From: an uncultured Oscillospiraceae bacterium
Lineage (GTDB): Bacteria; Bacillota; Clostridia; Oscillospirales; Oscillospiraceae
Length of the DNA: 34,436 bases
Reading direction: 5' to 3'
Assembly: GCA_947624585.1 (NCBI GenBank)
Contig: CANQKZ010000014.1
Span: 1-34,436 of the forward strand
In this document: positions 1 through 7,143 of the stretch, piece by piece
How the letters are laid out: each line of letters begins with the position of its first letter
How positions within the stretch are numbered: position 1 is the first letter of the stretch
Made by a program: the position numbers and the translations under genes
The notes under the pieces: model-generated
Seen by the model: only the letters and a program-made list of their open reading frames with translations
Database searches by the model: none
Told to the model about the DNA's origin: nothing

Positions 1-540
1 CTTGGCGTCATATTTCTGCCCGTCGGCGAAGGACACCTCGATGTCCACGCCGCTGTTCTCGGCGGCCTCCTCGATCACGTGGTAGTTGGTGGCGATGTAC
101 CCGTCGGCCGTCAGCACGAACCCGGAGCCGGAGGCGGCGTAGGGGGTGGCCTGGCCGAAGATGTTCACCGTGGTGGACACCGTGATGCCCACGCAGGAGG
201 GCAGGACCGCCTCGTAGAGGGCCTCGGGCGTCATCTCGCGGCCGGTGAGGGCGGTCATGGCGTCGGCGCCAATATTCCCGGCAGGGACGGCGTCCCCCCG
301 CTCTGTGGGAACGCTGGGACGGAGGCGTCCGTAGAGCGCCGCGCCGCCGAATCCCGCGCCGCCGCAGACGAGAGCCAGGGCTAAAACCAGGGCGACGGTC
401 CTCTTGGCGTGGGAGTGCTTTTTGCTGACTCCGGCGGTCCCGGAGGGCTCCTGGGCGGGCCGCGTGTCGGCGCCCGCCTGCGCGGGGGTGTCTATCGTCT
501 CAAATGTGTAATCATACCTGTTATCCATGTTATCCATCAT
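1..540 (-). CDS. HtrA/DegP-like membrane-anchored serine protease, N-terminal 180 residues (runs off window)
   Basis: Reading from ATG at 540 stays open to base 1, so the C-terminal half is outside the window. The start follows AAAGGAG with a 6-nt gap. Residues 1-45 are polar and probably cytoplasmic. About 47-68 is a single hydrophobic segment after a Lys/Arg/His cluster, a signal anchor. Residues 108-180 match the opening of the trypsin-like HtrA fold: SCVGIT, a GSGFVLTADGYIATNYHVI stretch and His154 as the likely catalytic His. The Asp and Ser of the triad and any PDZ domain would lie beyond base 1. The family degrades or refolds damaged exported proteins outside the membrane. The nearest -10 (TATAGT, 582-587) lacks a good -35. 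The consensus promoter at 1131-1159 points this way and might drive it through the repeat. Confidence 0.88.
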   Translation of the reverse strand, partial: MMDNMDNRYDYTFETIDTPAQAGADTRPAQEPSGTAGVSKKHSHAKRTVALVLALALVCGGAGFGGAALYGRLRPSVPTERGDAVPAGNIGADAMTALTGREMTPEALYEAVLPSCVGITVSTTVNIFGQATPYAASGSGFVLTADGYIATNYHVIEEAAENSGVDIEVSFADGQKYDAK

Positions 541-661
541 TCAGATCTCCTTTCGGGGGCCTCGCCCCTCTTGATGGCTATACTATAACGCCTGAAGCTG
601 AAAAGACGCTGAAAGATGGATTAACAATTTTTGAACAAAAGTCATGAAAAATATGAACTTC

Positions 662-1098
662 GCTCCGGGGCCGCGTGGCCCTTGATCGGTTGCCGTCCGA
701 ACGGACGGGGGGGCCTTCTTTTCTCTCTTTTGTTCCGTGGGCCTTTTGCCCACTGCACAAAAGAGAGAAAAGAAGCAAAAGAGAGAAAAGGCGGTTTTGG
801 GGCTGGCGGTGGATTTTGGCCCGGCGCTTCTAACGCGGGTCGGCTTCCGCGTCCCGGGTCGGTACGTCTGGGTGGAACCATAGCCGCGCGGGCCGAAGAC
901 TTAATTGGTTGGAGCATCAGCTTCGCTTGGCCGCTTACGCTGGCGGTGGCCGGTAGGTGGGCGGCTCTGTTTTGGGCCGCGCTTTGTGGGCGGGGGTTGT
1001 GGGGCCCGTTTTTTTGTGTGTGTCGTTTGGGGTGGTACGTCGCACTGTTAAAAATGGTTTTTCAAAATATCTTTGCCGTTGGCAAATTCATTTTGAAA
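662..1098 (+). repeat. 430-bp structured dispersed repeat, copy 1
   Basis: It shares order and sequence with 25060-25479 and with the inverted 26041-26472. Shared blocks are a GGGCCG/GGCC start, the CCGTCCGAACGGACGG hairpin, a long pyrimidine/purine hairpin (arms 715-733 and 757-775, inner stem 737-742/748-753), a near-invariant block around 869-940 (ACCATAGCCGCGCGGGCCGA, then GACTTAATTGG), GCACTGTTAAAAATGG, and a terminal hairpin (1060-1077/1081-1098). The longer stem is perfectly paired in each copy although the arm sequences differ, so pairing seems conserved. Open frames inside it are not conserved between copies. It may be a structured RNA or a non-autonomous element. I do not recognise the family. 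Confidence 0.85.
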
Positions 1099-1130
1099 GA
1101 ACACTTTGGTTCTTTGTGGTTTCTGGGTGT

Positions 1131-1159
1131 ATTATAACATAAATTTGATTTTGTGTCAA
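1131..1159 (-). promoter_or_regulatory. Consensus sigma-A promoter reading into repeat copy 1 antisense
   Basis: On the minus strand, TTGACA (1154-1159), a 17-bp spacer and TATAAT (1131-1136) match consensus in all 12 positions. Transcription would start near 1124 and run antisense through the repeat toward the HtrA-like gene at 540. Confidence 0.7.
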
Positions 1160-1210
1160 GTGCTTTTTTGAGTAATTCTAATTATCTTAAGGCTGTGTGG
1201 GGGCGAAAAT

Positions 1211-1246
1211 AAACGCGGGAGGGGTGGAGCCCTCCCGCGTTTTTCA
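1211..1246. terminator. Strong 13-bp hairpin terminator with no gene upstream
   Basis: Arms 1211-1223 and 1230-1242 pair perfectly (AAACGCGGGAGGG / CCCTCCCGCGTTT) around a 6-nt loop, with T-rich sequence on either side, so it could work both ways. No coding region feeds it on the plus strand. It may mark an untranslated transcript or a lost gene. Confidence 0.6.
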
Positions 1247-1302
1247 ATTCCGCTTTATGTTCCCGGTCAACGGCGCTAACGGCCCGTTGCGGCGATTTGT
1301 TC

Positions 1303-1471
1303 ATACTGATATTCAATTAAAATCAGACACCCAGACACCGAGCACCGGGAATTTTTCGTACCAGACGAGAAACGCGGCGCAGGGAATACTTTGTGTATTT
1401 TCAAGCCGCGTGACGAAGTATGGCGCGAAAAAGGCCGGCGCGAATGTCTGATTTTGATTGAATATTAGTAT
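1303..1471 (+). mobile_element. Palindromic MITE-like element, copy R1
   Basis: It starts ATACTGATATTCAATTAAAA and ends with the inverse TTTTGATTGAATATTAGTAT. The interior is nearly self-complementary, with a centre GGAATACTTTGTGTATTTTC. It is 8 bp longer than the 161-bp copies because CAGACACC is duplicated near the left end. The outer arms AAAATCAGACA/TGTCTGATTTT pair perfectly. It has no coding capacity. From 1472 to 1628 there is no convincing gene, only an 8-bp hairpin (GTTGTACG/CGTACAAC, about 1530-1556). Confidence 0.8.
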
Positions 1472-1628
1472 CAGATGTTCCTTAAAGGATTAATGCCGTG
1501 GATCATGAAATTTACCTTCGAGCACGACCGTTGTACGGAAATCCAATCGTACAACTTATTTGAAATGTACTGAGCCAGCCGCGCGGCTCCTGGCGGTCGA
1601 TGGGAAAGGGGCCGCCGCGAACGCACGT

Positions 1629-2606
1629 TTACCCGATCATGGGCAGTATGAACTGGAGGCCGCAGAAGGCGGCGTAGATGGCCAGGAGCGTGACGCCCTG
1701 CCAGCGGGAGAGCTTGCCTTTAATGAGGGCCGGGACGGTGAGCAGGAGCATGACCGTGAACATCACGGGGATGTCCATGACCAGGGAGGCGTTGTGTCCC
1801 AAAATCTGGACGCCCTCGGGGACCTGGAAGGGGTTCACGGTGATGGCCATGCCGGAGACCAGCACCAAATTGAAGAGATTGGCGCCGATGACGTTGCCCA
1901 GGGACAGCGCCCCGTGGCCCTTGGCGAGAGACGTGATGGCGGTGACAAGCTCGGGAAGGGAGGTGCCCAGGGCCACGAAGGTCAGGGCGATGACCGTCTC
2001 TGGGACGCCCAGGGCCCGGGCGATGTAGGTGCCGTTGTCCACCAGCAGATTTGCGCCCACGGCGATGAGCGCCGCGCCCACCACCAAAAGCACCAGATTT
2101 ATGACCAGGGAGCGCTCCTTCTCCTCGCCCTCGTTCTCAGCCGGGGGGTTGGGGGAACCCTTCATCTGGAGGACGGTGATCACCATGTAGACCACGAAGC
2201 CCGCCAGAAGGATGATGCCGATGGTCCGGGAGAAGAACCCGGTGGTGTAGGCCACGCCCGCGTACAGCGCGGCGGCCAGGAAGAAGCACAGCACCGGCGT
2301 CCGAAGGGACTTCCGGTCCACCCGGCCCGGCTTCACGGCCACGGTGATGGCGGCGATCAGGGAGGTGTTGCAGATGACGGAGCCGATGGCGTTGCCGTAG
2401 GCGATGGACCCGCTTCCCTGGAGGGCGGCGGTGGTGGACACCATCACCTCCGGGAGGGTGGTGCCGATGGACACCACCGTGGCCCCGATGAGCAGCTCGG
2501 GCAGATGGAATTTCCGGGCGATGCCGGTGGCGCCCTCCACGAACCAGTCTCCGCCCTTGATGAGGAACACAAGGCCCACGGCGAAAAGAAACACTGCTTT
2601 GACCAT
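1629..2606 (-). CDS. CaCA-family Na+/Ca2+ (cation/proton) antiporter
   Basis: A 325-residue membrane protein with the two inverted alpha-repeats of the CaCA superfamily. The first has GTTLPEVMVSTTAAL followed by YGNAIGS, about residues 48-78. The second has GTSLPELVTAITSLA followed by LGNVIGAN, about 210-240. The G-[ST]-[ST]-[LF]-PE cores carry the ion-binding Glu residues. About ten membrane segments are visible, split by a charged loop near 155-170 (ENEGEEKERS). Length and layout fit the bacterial YrbG type, which exchanges Ca2+ or a related cation across the cytoplasmic membrane. The start is ATG at 2606, with AGGAG 12 nt upstream, a slightly long gap. It has its own promoter (2768-2796) and a 155-nt leader, and it diverges from the DUF308 gene. 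Ion specificity cannot be read from sequence. Confidence 0.93.
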   Translation of the reverse strand: MVKAVFLFAVGLVFLIKGGDWFVEGATGIARKFHLPELLIGATVVSIGTTLPEVMVSTTAALQGSGSIAYGNAIGSVICNTSLIAAITVAVKPGRVDRKSLRTPVLCFFLAAALYAGVAYTTGFFSRTIGIILLAGFVVYMVITVLQMKGSPNPPAENEGEEKERSLVINLVLLVVGAALIAVGANLLVDNGTYIARALGVPETVIALTFVALGTSLPELVTAITSLAKGHGALSLGNVIGANLFNLVLVSGMAITVNPFQVPEGVQILGHNASLVMDIPVMFTVMLLLTVPALIKGKLSRWQGVTLLAIYAAFCGLQFILPMIG

Positions 2607-2761
2607 GATTTGAACTCACTCCTGTGTAAAAAATGATATGGAACGCTTTCACTCTTTCCCGCCGTCCCTTATGCAGTCGGCGGGGTCGTATATGTATTCC
2701 GGCTGTCCAATAGTATCCTCCCCCACTGTATGTTTTTTCCGGGATGGAAATACATTGCAAC
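2607..2761 (-). promoter_or_regulatory. Structured 155-nt 5' leader of the cation antiporter; possible ion-sensing element
   Basis: The distance from predicted transcript start (about 2761) to the start codon is riboswitch-sized. A stem pairs TGTATT...CCGG near the 5' end with CCGGAATACA further on, with a 6-nt bulge, and encloses a G-rich loop (GTGGGGGAGGATAC). A second stem is CCGCCG/CGGCGG. I could not match it to yybP-ykoY or another known class: the typical yybP-ykoY core is absent. A regulatory role is inferred from position and structure only. Confidence 0.4.
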
Positions 2762-2767
2762 GTGATA

Positions 2768-2796
2768 ATAATACATCACCCGCATCCGCTTGTCAA
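2768..2796 (-). promoter_or_regulatory. Promoter of the cation antiporter
   Basis: TTGACA (2791-2796), 17-bp spacer, TATTAT (2768-2773) on the minus strand, back to back with the promoter for the DUF308 gene. Confidence 0.75.
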
Positions 2797-2810
2797 GCCG
2801 CGAAAGGGAC

Positions 2811-2839
2811 TTGAAAAGCGGATGAAAACGGTTTATGAT
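2811..2839 (+). promoter_or_regulatory. Promoter of the DUF308 gene
   Basis: TTGAAA (2811-2816), 17-bp spacer, TATGAT (2834-2839), 43 bp before the start codon. Confidence 0.7.
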
Positions 2840-2881
2840 AGGAGTGGAAAACGGCTGTAAAAGCCTTTGGGAGGTAATCGC

Positions 2882-3436
2882 ATGGATAAATTCAAAAAAA
2901 TATTGGGCAAGCTGGTCCTCTGCGCCTGCGAGGTGGCGGTCGGTGTGGTGCTTCTGACAAACCCGGAGGGGTTCACGAAGCTCACCGTCACGGCTTTGGG
3001 CATCCTCTTCTGCGTGCTGGGGGCGCTTTCGGCCATACGCTATTTCAGCGAGGACCCGGAGGAGGCGGCGCTGAGCCAGGAGCTGACGCGCGGCCTGATT
3101 GCGCTGTCCCTGGGCATCTTCCTGGTGTATAAGTCCGACTGGATCGTTCGCTCCTTCATGCCCATCACCGTCTTCTACGGCATCGCGGCCCTGCTCACCG
3201 GCATCATGAAGCTCCAGTGGACGGTGGACATGATCCGCCTCCACCGGGGTATGTGGCAGACCACCGGCGTGGCCGCCGTCCTGTCCATAGCCATCGCCAT
3301 AGTCGTCTTCGTCAGCCCCTTCAGGGTCCGCGACACCCTCTGGACCTTCACCGCCATCGCCCTCATCATCACCGGCGTAGTGGACGGCGTCTCGGCCCTG
3401 CTGAGCCAGCGGGAGCCCAGGTACACAATAGAATAA
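2882..3436 (+). CDS. DUF308 (HdeD-like) membrane protein
   Basis: A 184-residue protein of three paired hydrophobic hairpins, about six membrane segments. It has the short repeated helical units typical of DUF308/HdeD proteins: VLLTNPEGF and ITVFYGIAALLTGIMKL patterns, then IALIITGVVDGVSALL near the end. ATG at 2882 is preferred over the upstream in-frame TTG because GGGAGG lies 7-8 nt before it. HdeD is linked to acid resistance in enterobacteria, but the role in Firmicutes is unknown. It has its own promoter and a terminator at 3443-3477, so it is probably transcribed alone. Confidence 0.85.
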   Translation: MDKFKKILGKLVLCACEVAVGVVLLTNPEGFTKLTVTALGILFCVLGALSAIRYFSEDPEEAALSQELTRGLIALSLGIFLVYKSDWIVRSFMPITVFYGIAALLTGIMKLQWTVDMIRLHRGMWQTTGVAAVLSIAIAIVVFVSPFRVRDTLWTFTAIALIITGVVDGVSALLSQREPRYTIE

Positions 3437-3442
3437 TCACAA

Positions 3443-3477
3443 ATTCCCCGCCCCTTTTTTACCGAGGAGCGGGGAAT
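3443..3477. terminator. Hairpin terminator between convergent genes
   Basis: ATTCCCCGC (3443-3451) pairs with GCGGGGAAT (3469-3477). It lies between the 3' ends of the DUF308 gene and the SLH gene. The T-run is in the loop rather than after the stem, so strength is uncertain. Confidence 0.5.
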
Positions 3478-3551
3478 ATTCTGCCCGGAGGGGATGCGGA
3501 TGTCCTGACCGGCGGCCCTATGTACCCCGCGGCGGTATGCCGCGGGGCACG

Positions 3552-4802
3552 TCATCCGACAGTGATCTCATGGACCGCCGTAAGCTCGGCGATGGCGCCT
3601 TTGGGGTCGTCCTCCGGGGTCACATCCACGAAGGGTGCCGGGATCCCCGGGCCGGGACAGCCGTCCCGCCCCAGGAGCGCGGCGAAGAACTCCGCCGCCC
3701 GGGACCGGGATACCGTGTCGGACTCCGGGACGGAGGCGGGGCACAGGTCCAGAAGCCCATCCAGGCGCTCCGCCACCTTTTGAAGCTCGGCGGAGGTCAC
3801 GGCCCTGTCCGGGCGGAAGGTCCCGTCCCCGACGCCCACCATGACGCCCAGAGAGCTCAGCGCCGACACGCTGGGGGCATACCAGGCGCCCTCCGGCACA
3901 TCGGAGAACGGGGCGGCCTCGGGCGCCTTTCCCGCCTCGATCCCCAGGACCCGCGCCGCCACCGCCGCCAGCTCCGCCCGGGTCATGGCGTCCCGGGGCC
4001 GAAAACGGCCCTCCCCGCCGCCTTGGAAGAGCGGCAGATGGACCTCCGTCCGGGGCTGAGGCTCCGGATCCGGTTCTGGCTGTGGTTCCGGCTCCGGCTG
4101 CGGCTCCGGCTCCGGTTGTGGCTCCGGCTCCGGTTGTGGCTCCGGCTCCGGCTGCGGTTCTGGTTCTGGCTGCGGTTCCGGTTGCGGTTGTGGCTCCGGT
4201 TCCGGTTCTGGCTCCGGCTCCGGCTGCGGTTCCGGTTGTGGTTGAGGTTCCGGTTCCGGCTGCGGTTCCGGTTCCGGTTGCGGTTGAGGTTCCGGTTCCG
4301 GCTGTGGCTCCGGTTCCGGCTGTGGTTTCGGTTCCGGCTCGGGCGGCGGGAGGATCGTGAGGCGGGCCGTGCCGGTCCCGGTGAAGGTGGAGTAGTAAAA
4401 GCTGTAGTCCACCTCATAATCCAGCGTATACTCCCCCGGTTCCGTGAACTCCGGCGGGGCCTCCGCCGTCAGCTCCCCCGGCGCGACGCCGCAGCGGACG
4501 GCGGCGGTCACCTCGGGGTCGGAGTTGTCGAAAAAGGCAAACCCGTGGGCCTCGCCGTCATAGGGGACCTCCCCGCCGGTGAACCCGGCGTCGGCGGCGT
4601 AGTAGTCGGCCAGCTCCAGGCCGCAGTCAAGGCACCTCTCGGCCTCCTTGATGCGCCTCATCTCCGGCTCGTATTCCAAGATATATTCGATCCTTCTGTG
4701 GACACAGTCCGCCGCGCCGGACCCCATATCAGAGGGCACGGCGGCCGCCATGGCGGCGCAGGCTGTCACCGCGAGAACGCGGCGGATCCATCTCTTGCGC
4801 AT
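3552..4802 (-). CDS. Secreted SLH-domain protein with long Glu-Pro-Gln-Pro linker
   Basis: ATG at 4802 is chosen over the longer frame because GGAGGTG lies 8 nt upstream and the residues that follow form a signal peptide ([20 protein letters not shown]). The 416-residue product then has a Cys-containing segment, an Ig-like part with VPYDGEAH (about 79-86) and [12 protein letters not shown], a linker of about 100 residues made almost only of Pro, Glu and Gln (about 152-255), and a C-terminal SLH region. Three SLH-like units are seen, around [26 protein letters not shown] and [14 protein letters not shown]. Only the first keeps the TRAE motif. SLH domains bind pyruvylated secondary wall polymer, so the protein probably sits on the cell surface. 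The GT4-CsaB fusion at 19639 could make that ligand. The function of the N-terminal part is unknown. Confidence 0.88.
   Translation of the reverse strand: MRKRWIRRVLAVTACAAMAAAVPSDMGSGAADCVHRRIEYILEYEPEMRRIKEAERCLDCGLELADYYAADAGFTGGEVPYDGEAHGFAFFDNSDPEVTAAVRCGVAPGELTAEAPPEFTEPGEYTLDYEVDYSFYYSTFTGTGTARLTILPPPEPEPKPQPEPEPQPEPEPQPQPEPEPQPEPEPQPQPEPQPEPEPEPEPEPQPQPEPQPEPEPQPEPEPQPEPEPQPEPEPQPEPEPQPEPDPEPQPRTEVHLPLFQGGGEGRFRPRDAMTRAELAAVAARVLGIEAGKAPEAAPFSDVPEGAWYAPSVSALSSLGVMVGVGDGTFRPDRAVTSAELQKVAERLDGLLDLCPASVPESDTVSRSRAAEFFAALLGRDGCPGPGIPAPFVDVTPEDDPKGAIAELTAVHEITVG
4075..4340 (-). repeat. In-frame hexanucleotide-type repeat coding the Pro/Glu/Gln linker
   Basis: Degenerate tandem units based on GGCTCCGGTTGTGGTTCC (plus strand) encode [12 protein letters not shown]. 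Because units are in multiples of 3 or 6 bases, copy-number change would lengthen or shorten the linker without a frameshift. Confidence 0.85.
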
Positions 4803-4905
4803 ATCATACACCTCCGGTCTCGGAGAGTGCGGGCGGGAGGACATCCACAGTCCAATCCTATGCGCCGCCCCCTCGTTTGGTTCCCGGAAAAATCCCATTT
4901 TCCCC

Positions 4906-4934
4906 TTGACAAATCGGCCGGGGGATTGTACAAT
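4906..4934 (+). promoter_or_regulatory. Promoter of rubrerythrin
   Basis: TTGACA (4906-4911), 17-bp spacer, TACAAT (4929-4934). Confidence 0.75.
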
Positions 4935-4942
4935 ACAAACAA

Positions 4943-4965
4943 GAATAATTCTCATTAAGAGAATA
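4943..4965. promoter_or_regulatory. Candidate Fur/PerR-type operator at the rubrerythrin transcription start
   Basis: AATAATTCTCATT resembles half of a Fur-family box and continues into an inverted repeat TTCTC-ATTAA-GAGAA. It covers the predicted start of transcription, where a repressor would block it. Rubrerythrins are often under PerR or Fur control. The match is suggestive only. Confidence 0.33.
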
Positions 4966-4999
4966 AGGTCATTTTAAATTTGAGGAAGGAGAAACGAAC

Positions 5000-5536
5000 A
5001 TGAGCAAATACGCAGGAACCCAGACCGAGAAGAATCTCCAGGCCGCCTTCGCCGGAGAGTCCCAGGCCCGCAACAAATACACCTACTTCGCCTCCGTGGC
5101 CAAGAAGGAGGGCTACGAGCAGATCTCCGCGCTGTTTCTGAAGACGGCGGACAATGAGAAGGAGCACGCCAAGCTTTGGTTCAAGGAGCTGGAGGGCATC
5201 GGAAACACCGCCCAGAACCTTCAGGAGGCCGCCAACGGCGAGAACTACGAGTGGACCGATATGTACGCGGGCTTTGCCAGGACCGCCGAGGAGGAGGGCT
5301 TCCCGGAGCTGGCCGCCCGCTTCCGCCTGGTGGCCGAGATCGAGCGCCATCACGAGGAGCGCTACCGCGCCCTCCTGAAGAACGTGGAGACCGCCGCCGT
5401 CTTCGAGAAGAGCGAGGTCAAGGTCTGGGAGTGCCGCAACTGCGGCCACATCTGCGTCGGCGCCAAGGCCCCCGACGTCTGCCCCACCTGCAACCACCCC
5501 AGAAGCTTCTTCGAGGTCCACGCGGAGAACTATTGA
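5000..5536 (+). CDS. rbr: Rubrerythrin
   Basis: A 178-residue cytoplasmic peroxide-reducing diiron protein. Residues 1-140 form the ferritin-like four-helix domain, with iron ligands in [14 protein letters not shown], in [13 protein letters not shown], in [12 protein letters not shown] and in [11 protein letters not shown]. Residues 143-178 are the rubredoxin-like domain with CRNCGH and CPTCNH motifs for a single Fe(Cys)4 centre. It reduces H2O2 to water using electrons from rubredoxin or NADH-linked partners in anaerobes. ATG at 5000 follows AAGGAG. It has its own promoter and a possible metal/peroxide operator just upstream, and it is followed by the separate rplJ promoter. Confidence 0.97.
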   Translation: MSKYAGTQTEKNLQAAFAGESQARNKYTYFASVAKKEGYEQISALFLKTADNEKEHAKLWFKELEGIGNTAQNLQEAANGENYEWTDMYAGFARTAEEEGFPELAARFRLVAEIERHHEERYRALLKNVETAAVFEKSEVKVWECRNCGHICVGAKAPDVCPTCNHPRSFFEVHAENY

Positions 5537-5598
5537 TCCGCGCAAGGCCCGCCGGAGCAAAAGGAGCAAAAAATACGGAACAAATTCAATTTTTCCCC

Positions 5599-5627
5599 TT
5601 GACAAGATGTCCGCGCCGTGATATGAT
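5599..5627 (+). promoter_or_regulatory. Promoter of rplJ-rplL
   Basis: TTGACA (5599-5604), 17-bp spacer, TATGAT (5622-5627). It sits directly before the L10 leader. Confidence 0.8.
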
Positions 5628-5633
5628 GTCACA

Positions 5634-5756
5634 GCGTTCCAAAGACAGCAGGTGGCGAGGGTGCGTATGACGTACTGTGAGCCGTAAATCCTGCCGAGGG
5701 CGGCAAATATGATTTGCTGATTCTATGCCCTGACGCTTTGCGCGTCGGGGCATTTT
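5634..5756 (+). promoter_or_regulatory. Ribosomal protein L10 leader with attenuator
   Basis: The leader carries the AAAGACAGCAGG...AAATCCTGCCGAGG pattern typical of Firmicute L10 leaders, with GCAGG (5648-5652) pairing CCTGC (5690-5694). The L10-L12 complex binds this RNA to limit its own synthesis. A terminator follows: ATGCCCTGACGC (5725-5736) pairs GCGTCGGGGCAT (5742-5753), then TTT. This suggests control by attenuation. Confidence 0.8.
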
Positions 5757-5794
5757 CTGTGGACGCCATCAAACCTACGGAGGTGAAAACAAAA

Positions 5795-6325
5795 ATGCCC
5801 AATGCAAAGGTCCTTAGCGAGAAGCAGGCGGTCGTTGCCGAGCTGAAGGAGAAGCTCAAGGGTGCCGCCGCCGGTGTGCTGGTGGATTACTCCGGTATCA
5901 CAGTGGCTGACGACACCGCCCTCCGCCGCAGGATGCGCGAAGAGAAGGTGGACTACTCCGTCGTCAAGAACACCCTGGTCCGCTTCGCCATCGACGACGC
6001 CGGGTACGGCGAGCTGGACTCCCTGCTCCACGGCACCACGTCCCTGGCCATCTCCCACGAGGACGCCCTGGCCCCCGCCAGAGTCGTCGCGGAGTTCGCC
6101 GACAAGCTCCAGAACTGCTTTGAGATCAAGGGCGGATTCATGGACGGGAAGGTCATTTCCGTCGACGAGATCAAGGCCCTCGCCAAGATTCCCCCGCTGC
6201 CCATCCTGCGCGCGCAGGTCCTCGGCACCATGCTGGCCCCCATCTCGAGCCTTGCTTGCGTCCTGAAGGCCATCGCCGAGAAGCAGGGCGCTCCCGCCGA
6301 GCCGGAAGCGGCCCCCGCCGAGTAA
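5795..6325 (+). CDS. rplJ: 50S ribosomal protein L10
   Basis: A 176-residue L10, the base of the ribosomal stalk that holds L7/L12 dimers. Recognisable parts are EKQAVVAELKEKLK, the DYSGITVADDTALRRRMRE stretch, YSVVKNTLVRFA and the C-terminal helix that recruits L12. The tail is Ala/Pro/Glu-rich (APAEPEAAPAE), a little longer than many. ATG at 5795 follows GGAGGTGA. An upstream in-frame start falls inside the terminator of the L10 leader and was discarded. It is co-transcribed with rplL 60 bp downstream. The usual upstream partners rplK-rplA are 23 kb away on the other strand. Confidence 0.97.
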   Translation: MPNAKVLSEKQAVVAELKEKLKGAAAGVLVDYSGITVADDTALRRRMREEKVDYSVVKNTLVRFAIDDAGYGELDSLLHGTTSLAISHEDALAPARVVAEFADKLQNCFEIKGGFMDGKVISVDEIKALAKIPPLPILRAQVLGTMLAPISSLACVLKAIAEKQGAPAEPEAAPAE

Positions 6326-6385
6326 GTCCCGGACTTACAAAAACTTTTACTGACTTGAACAAAATACTTATAGGAGGATAATAAA

Positions 6386-6763
6386 ATGGCCAGTGAAAAG
6401 ATCAACGCCCTGATCGAAGAGGTCAAGGCTCTTACCGTTCTCGAGCTCTCCGAGCTCGTCCATGCCCTTGAGGAGGAGTTCGGCGTCTCCGCAGCCGCCA
6501 TGGCCGCTCCCGCCGCCGGCGCCGCCGCCGCTCCCGCCGTCGAGGAGAAGACCGAGTTTGACGTGGTCCTGACCGGCTTCGACGCCGCTTCCAAGATCAA
6601 GGTCATCAAGGCCGTCCGTGAGATCACCAACCAGGGCCTCGCCGAGGCCAAGGCCACCGTCGAGGGCGCTCCCAAGACCATCAAGGAAGCCGTCTCCAAG
6701 GACGAGGCCGAGGAGCTCAAGAAGAAGCTCGAGGACGCCGGCGGAAAGGTCGAACTCAAGTAA
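6386..6763 (+). CDS. rplL: 50S ribosomal protein L7/L12
   Basis: A 125-residue L7/L12. The N-terminal dimerisation part ([20 protein letters not shown]) is followed by an Ala/Pro hinge (about 36-52) and a globular domain with [20 protein letters not shown] and [20 protein letters not shown], which contacts elongation factors on the ribosome. Start ATG at 6386 follows AGGAGGATAATAAA. A terminator lies 74 bp downstream. rpoB, the usual next gene, is not here. Confidence 0.98.
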   Translation: MASEKINALIEEVKALTVLELSELVHALEEEFGVSAAAMAAPAAGAAAAPAVEEKTEFDVVLTGFDAASKIKVIKAVREITNQGLAEAKATVEGAPKTIKEAVSKDEAEELKKKLEDAGGKVELK

Positions 6764-6836
6764 TTTTCGCTCCCCAGACCCCAAAAGCCCGCCGAAAGGC
6801 GGCATAACCGGGAGATTTGCGATCTCCGAAAAATCC

Positions 6837-6868
6837 GGCATAGCCGCGTGCTGCGGCTATGCCGTTTT
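6837..6868 (+). terminator. Rho-independent terminator of rplJ-rplL
   Basis: GGCATAGCCGC (6837-6847) pairs perfectly with GCGGCTATGCC (6853-6863), followed by GTTTTT. Two smaller hairpins (CCGCC-GAAA-GGCGG and GGAGAT-TTGCG-ATCTCC) lie just upstream. Confidence 0.85.
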
Positions 6869-6905
6869 TGTCTTTCGGAACGGCAAAAAAGCGGCCGCAA
6901 GGATA

Positions 6906-6934
6906 TTGACACGGCGTCAGAACAGTGTTACAAT
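6906..6934 (+). promoter_or_regulatory. Consensus promoter whose gene appears lost or displaced by a MITE
   Basis: TTGACA (6906-6911), 17-bp spacer, TACAAT (6929-6934). About 40 bp on there is a GGGAGG ribosome-binding site (6973-6978), but the next base block is the end of element R2 at 6983. Only a 14-codon frame (6939-6983) follows. Confidence 0.7.
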
Positions 6935-6959
6935 AGATATGCGGACACAACGTCAGAAC
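6908..6959. promoter_or_regulatory. Direct-repeat operator candidate flanking the -10
   Basis: GACACGGCGTCAGAAC (6908-6923) and GACACAACGTCAGAAC (6944-6959) are 16-mers with two mismatches, 36 bp apart. One overlaps the -35 and spacer, the other the start of transcription. Each holds a GAC...GTC dyad, as bound by dimeric repressors such as TetR-type proteins. No regulator gene is adjacent. Confidence 0.5.
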
Positions 6960-6982
6960 GTATTCGCAGGCCGGGAGGCTTA

Positions 6983-7143
6983 ATACTAATATCCGATTGA
7001 AAGCAGACACCGAGCGGCGAGGATTTTTCGCGTCAGACGAGGAAGGCGGCGCAGGGAATACTTTGTGTATTTCCAAGCCGAGTGACGAAGCCGGACGTGA
7101 AAAAGACCGCCGCGAATGTCTTATTTTGATTGAATATTAGTAT
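6983..7143 (+). mobile_element. Palindromic MITE-like element, copy R2
   Basis: 161 bp from ATACTAATATCCGATTG to TTTTGATTGAATATTAGTAT. The interior is fold-back, with CGGCGAGGATTTTTCGCGTC against GACGTGAAAAAGACCGCCGC-like sequence and a centre GGAATACTTTGTGTATTTCC. It lies between an orphan ribosome-binding site and the GH2 gene. Confidence 0.82.

Noticed and set aside
631-1137. 168-residue frame and its antisense partner in repeat copy 1
   Set aside because: Frame and residues are not kept in copies 2 and 3, while base pairing is; no ribosome-binding site.
1493-1573. 26-residue frame after AAAGGA, reading MPWIMKFTFEHDRC and on
   Set aside because: Too short, with no family match; it could be the start of a lost gene, but nothing supports it beyond the site.
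2607-2761. Assignment of the antiporter leader to the yybP-ykoY Mn2+ riboswitch
   Set aside because: The GGGGAG-like stretch is suggestive, but the conserved core and closing stem could not be found.
4075-4340. Repeat array resembling a CRISPR
   Set aside because: Units are short, degenerate, have no spacers and stay in frame within a coding region.
3537-4958. 473-residue plus-strand frame opposite the SLH gene
   Set aside because: A shadow of the GC-rich Pro/Glu repeat: Arg/Leu/Phe low complexity, no start site.
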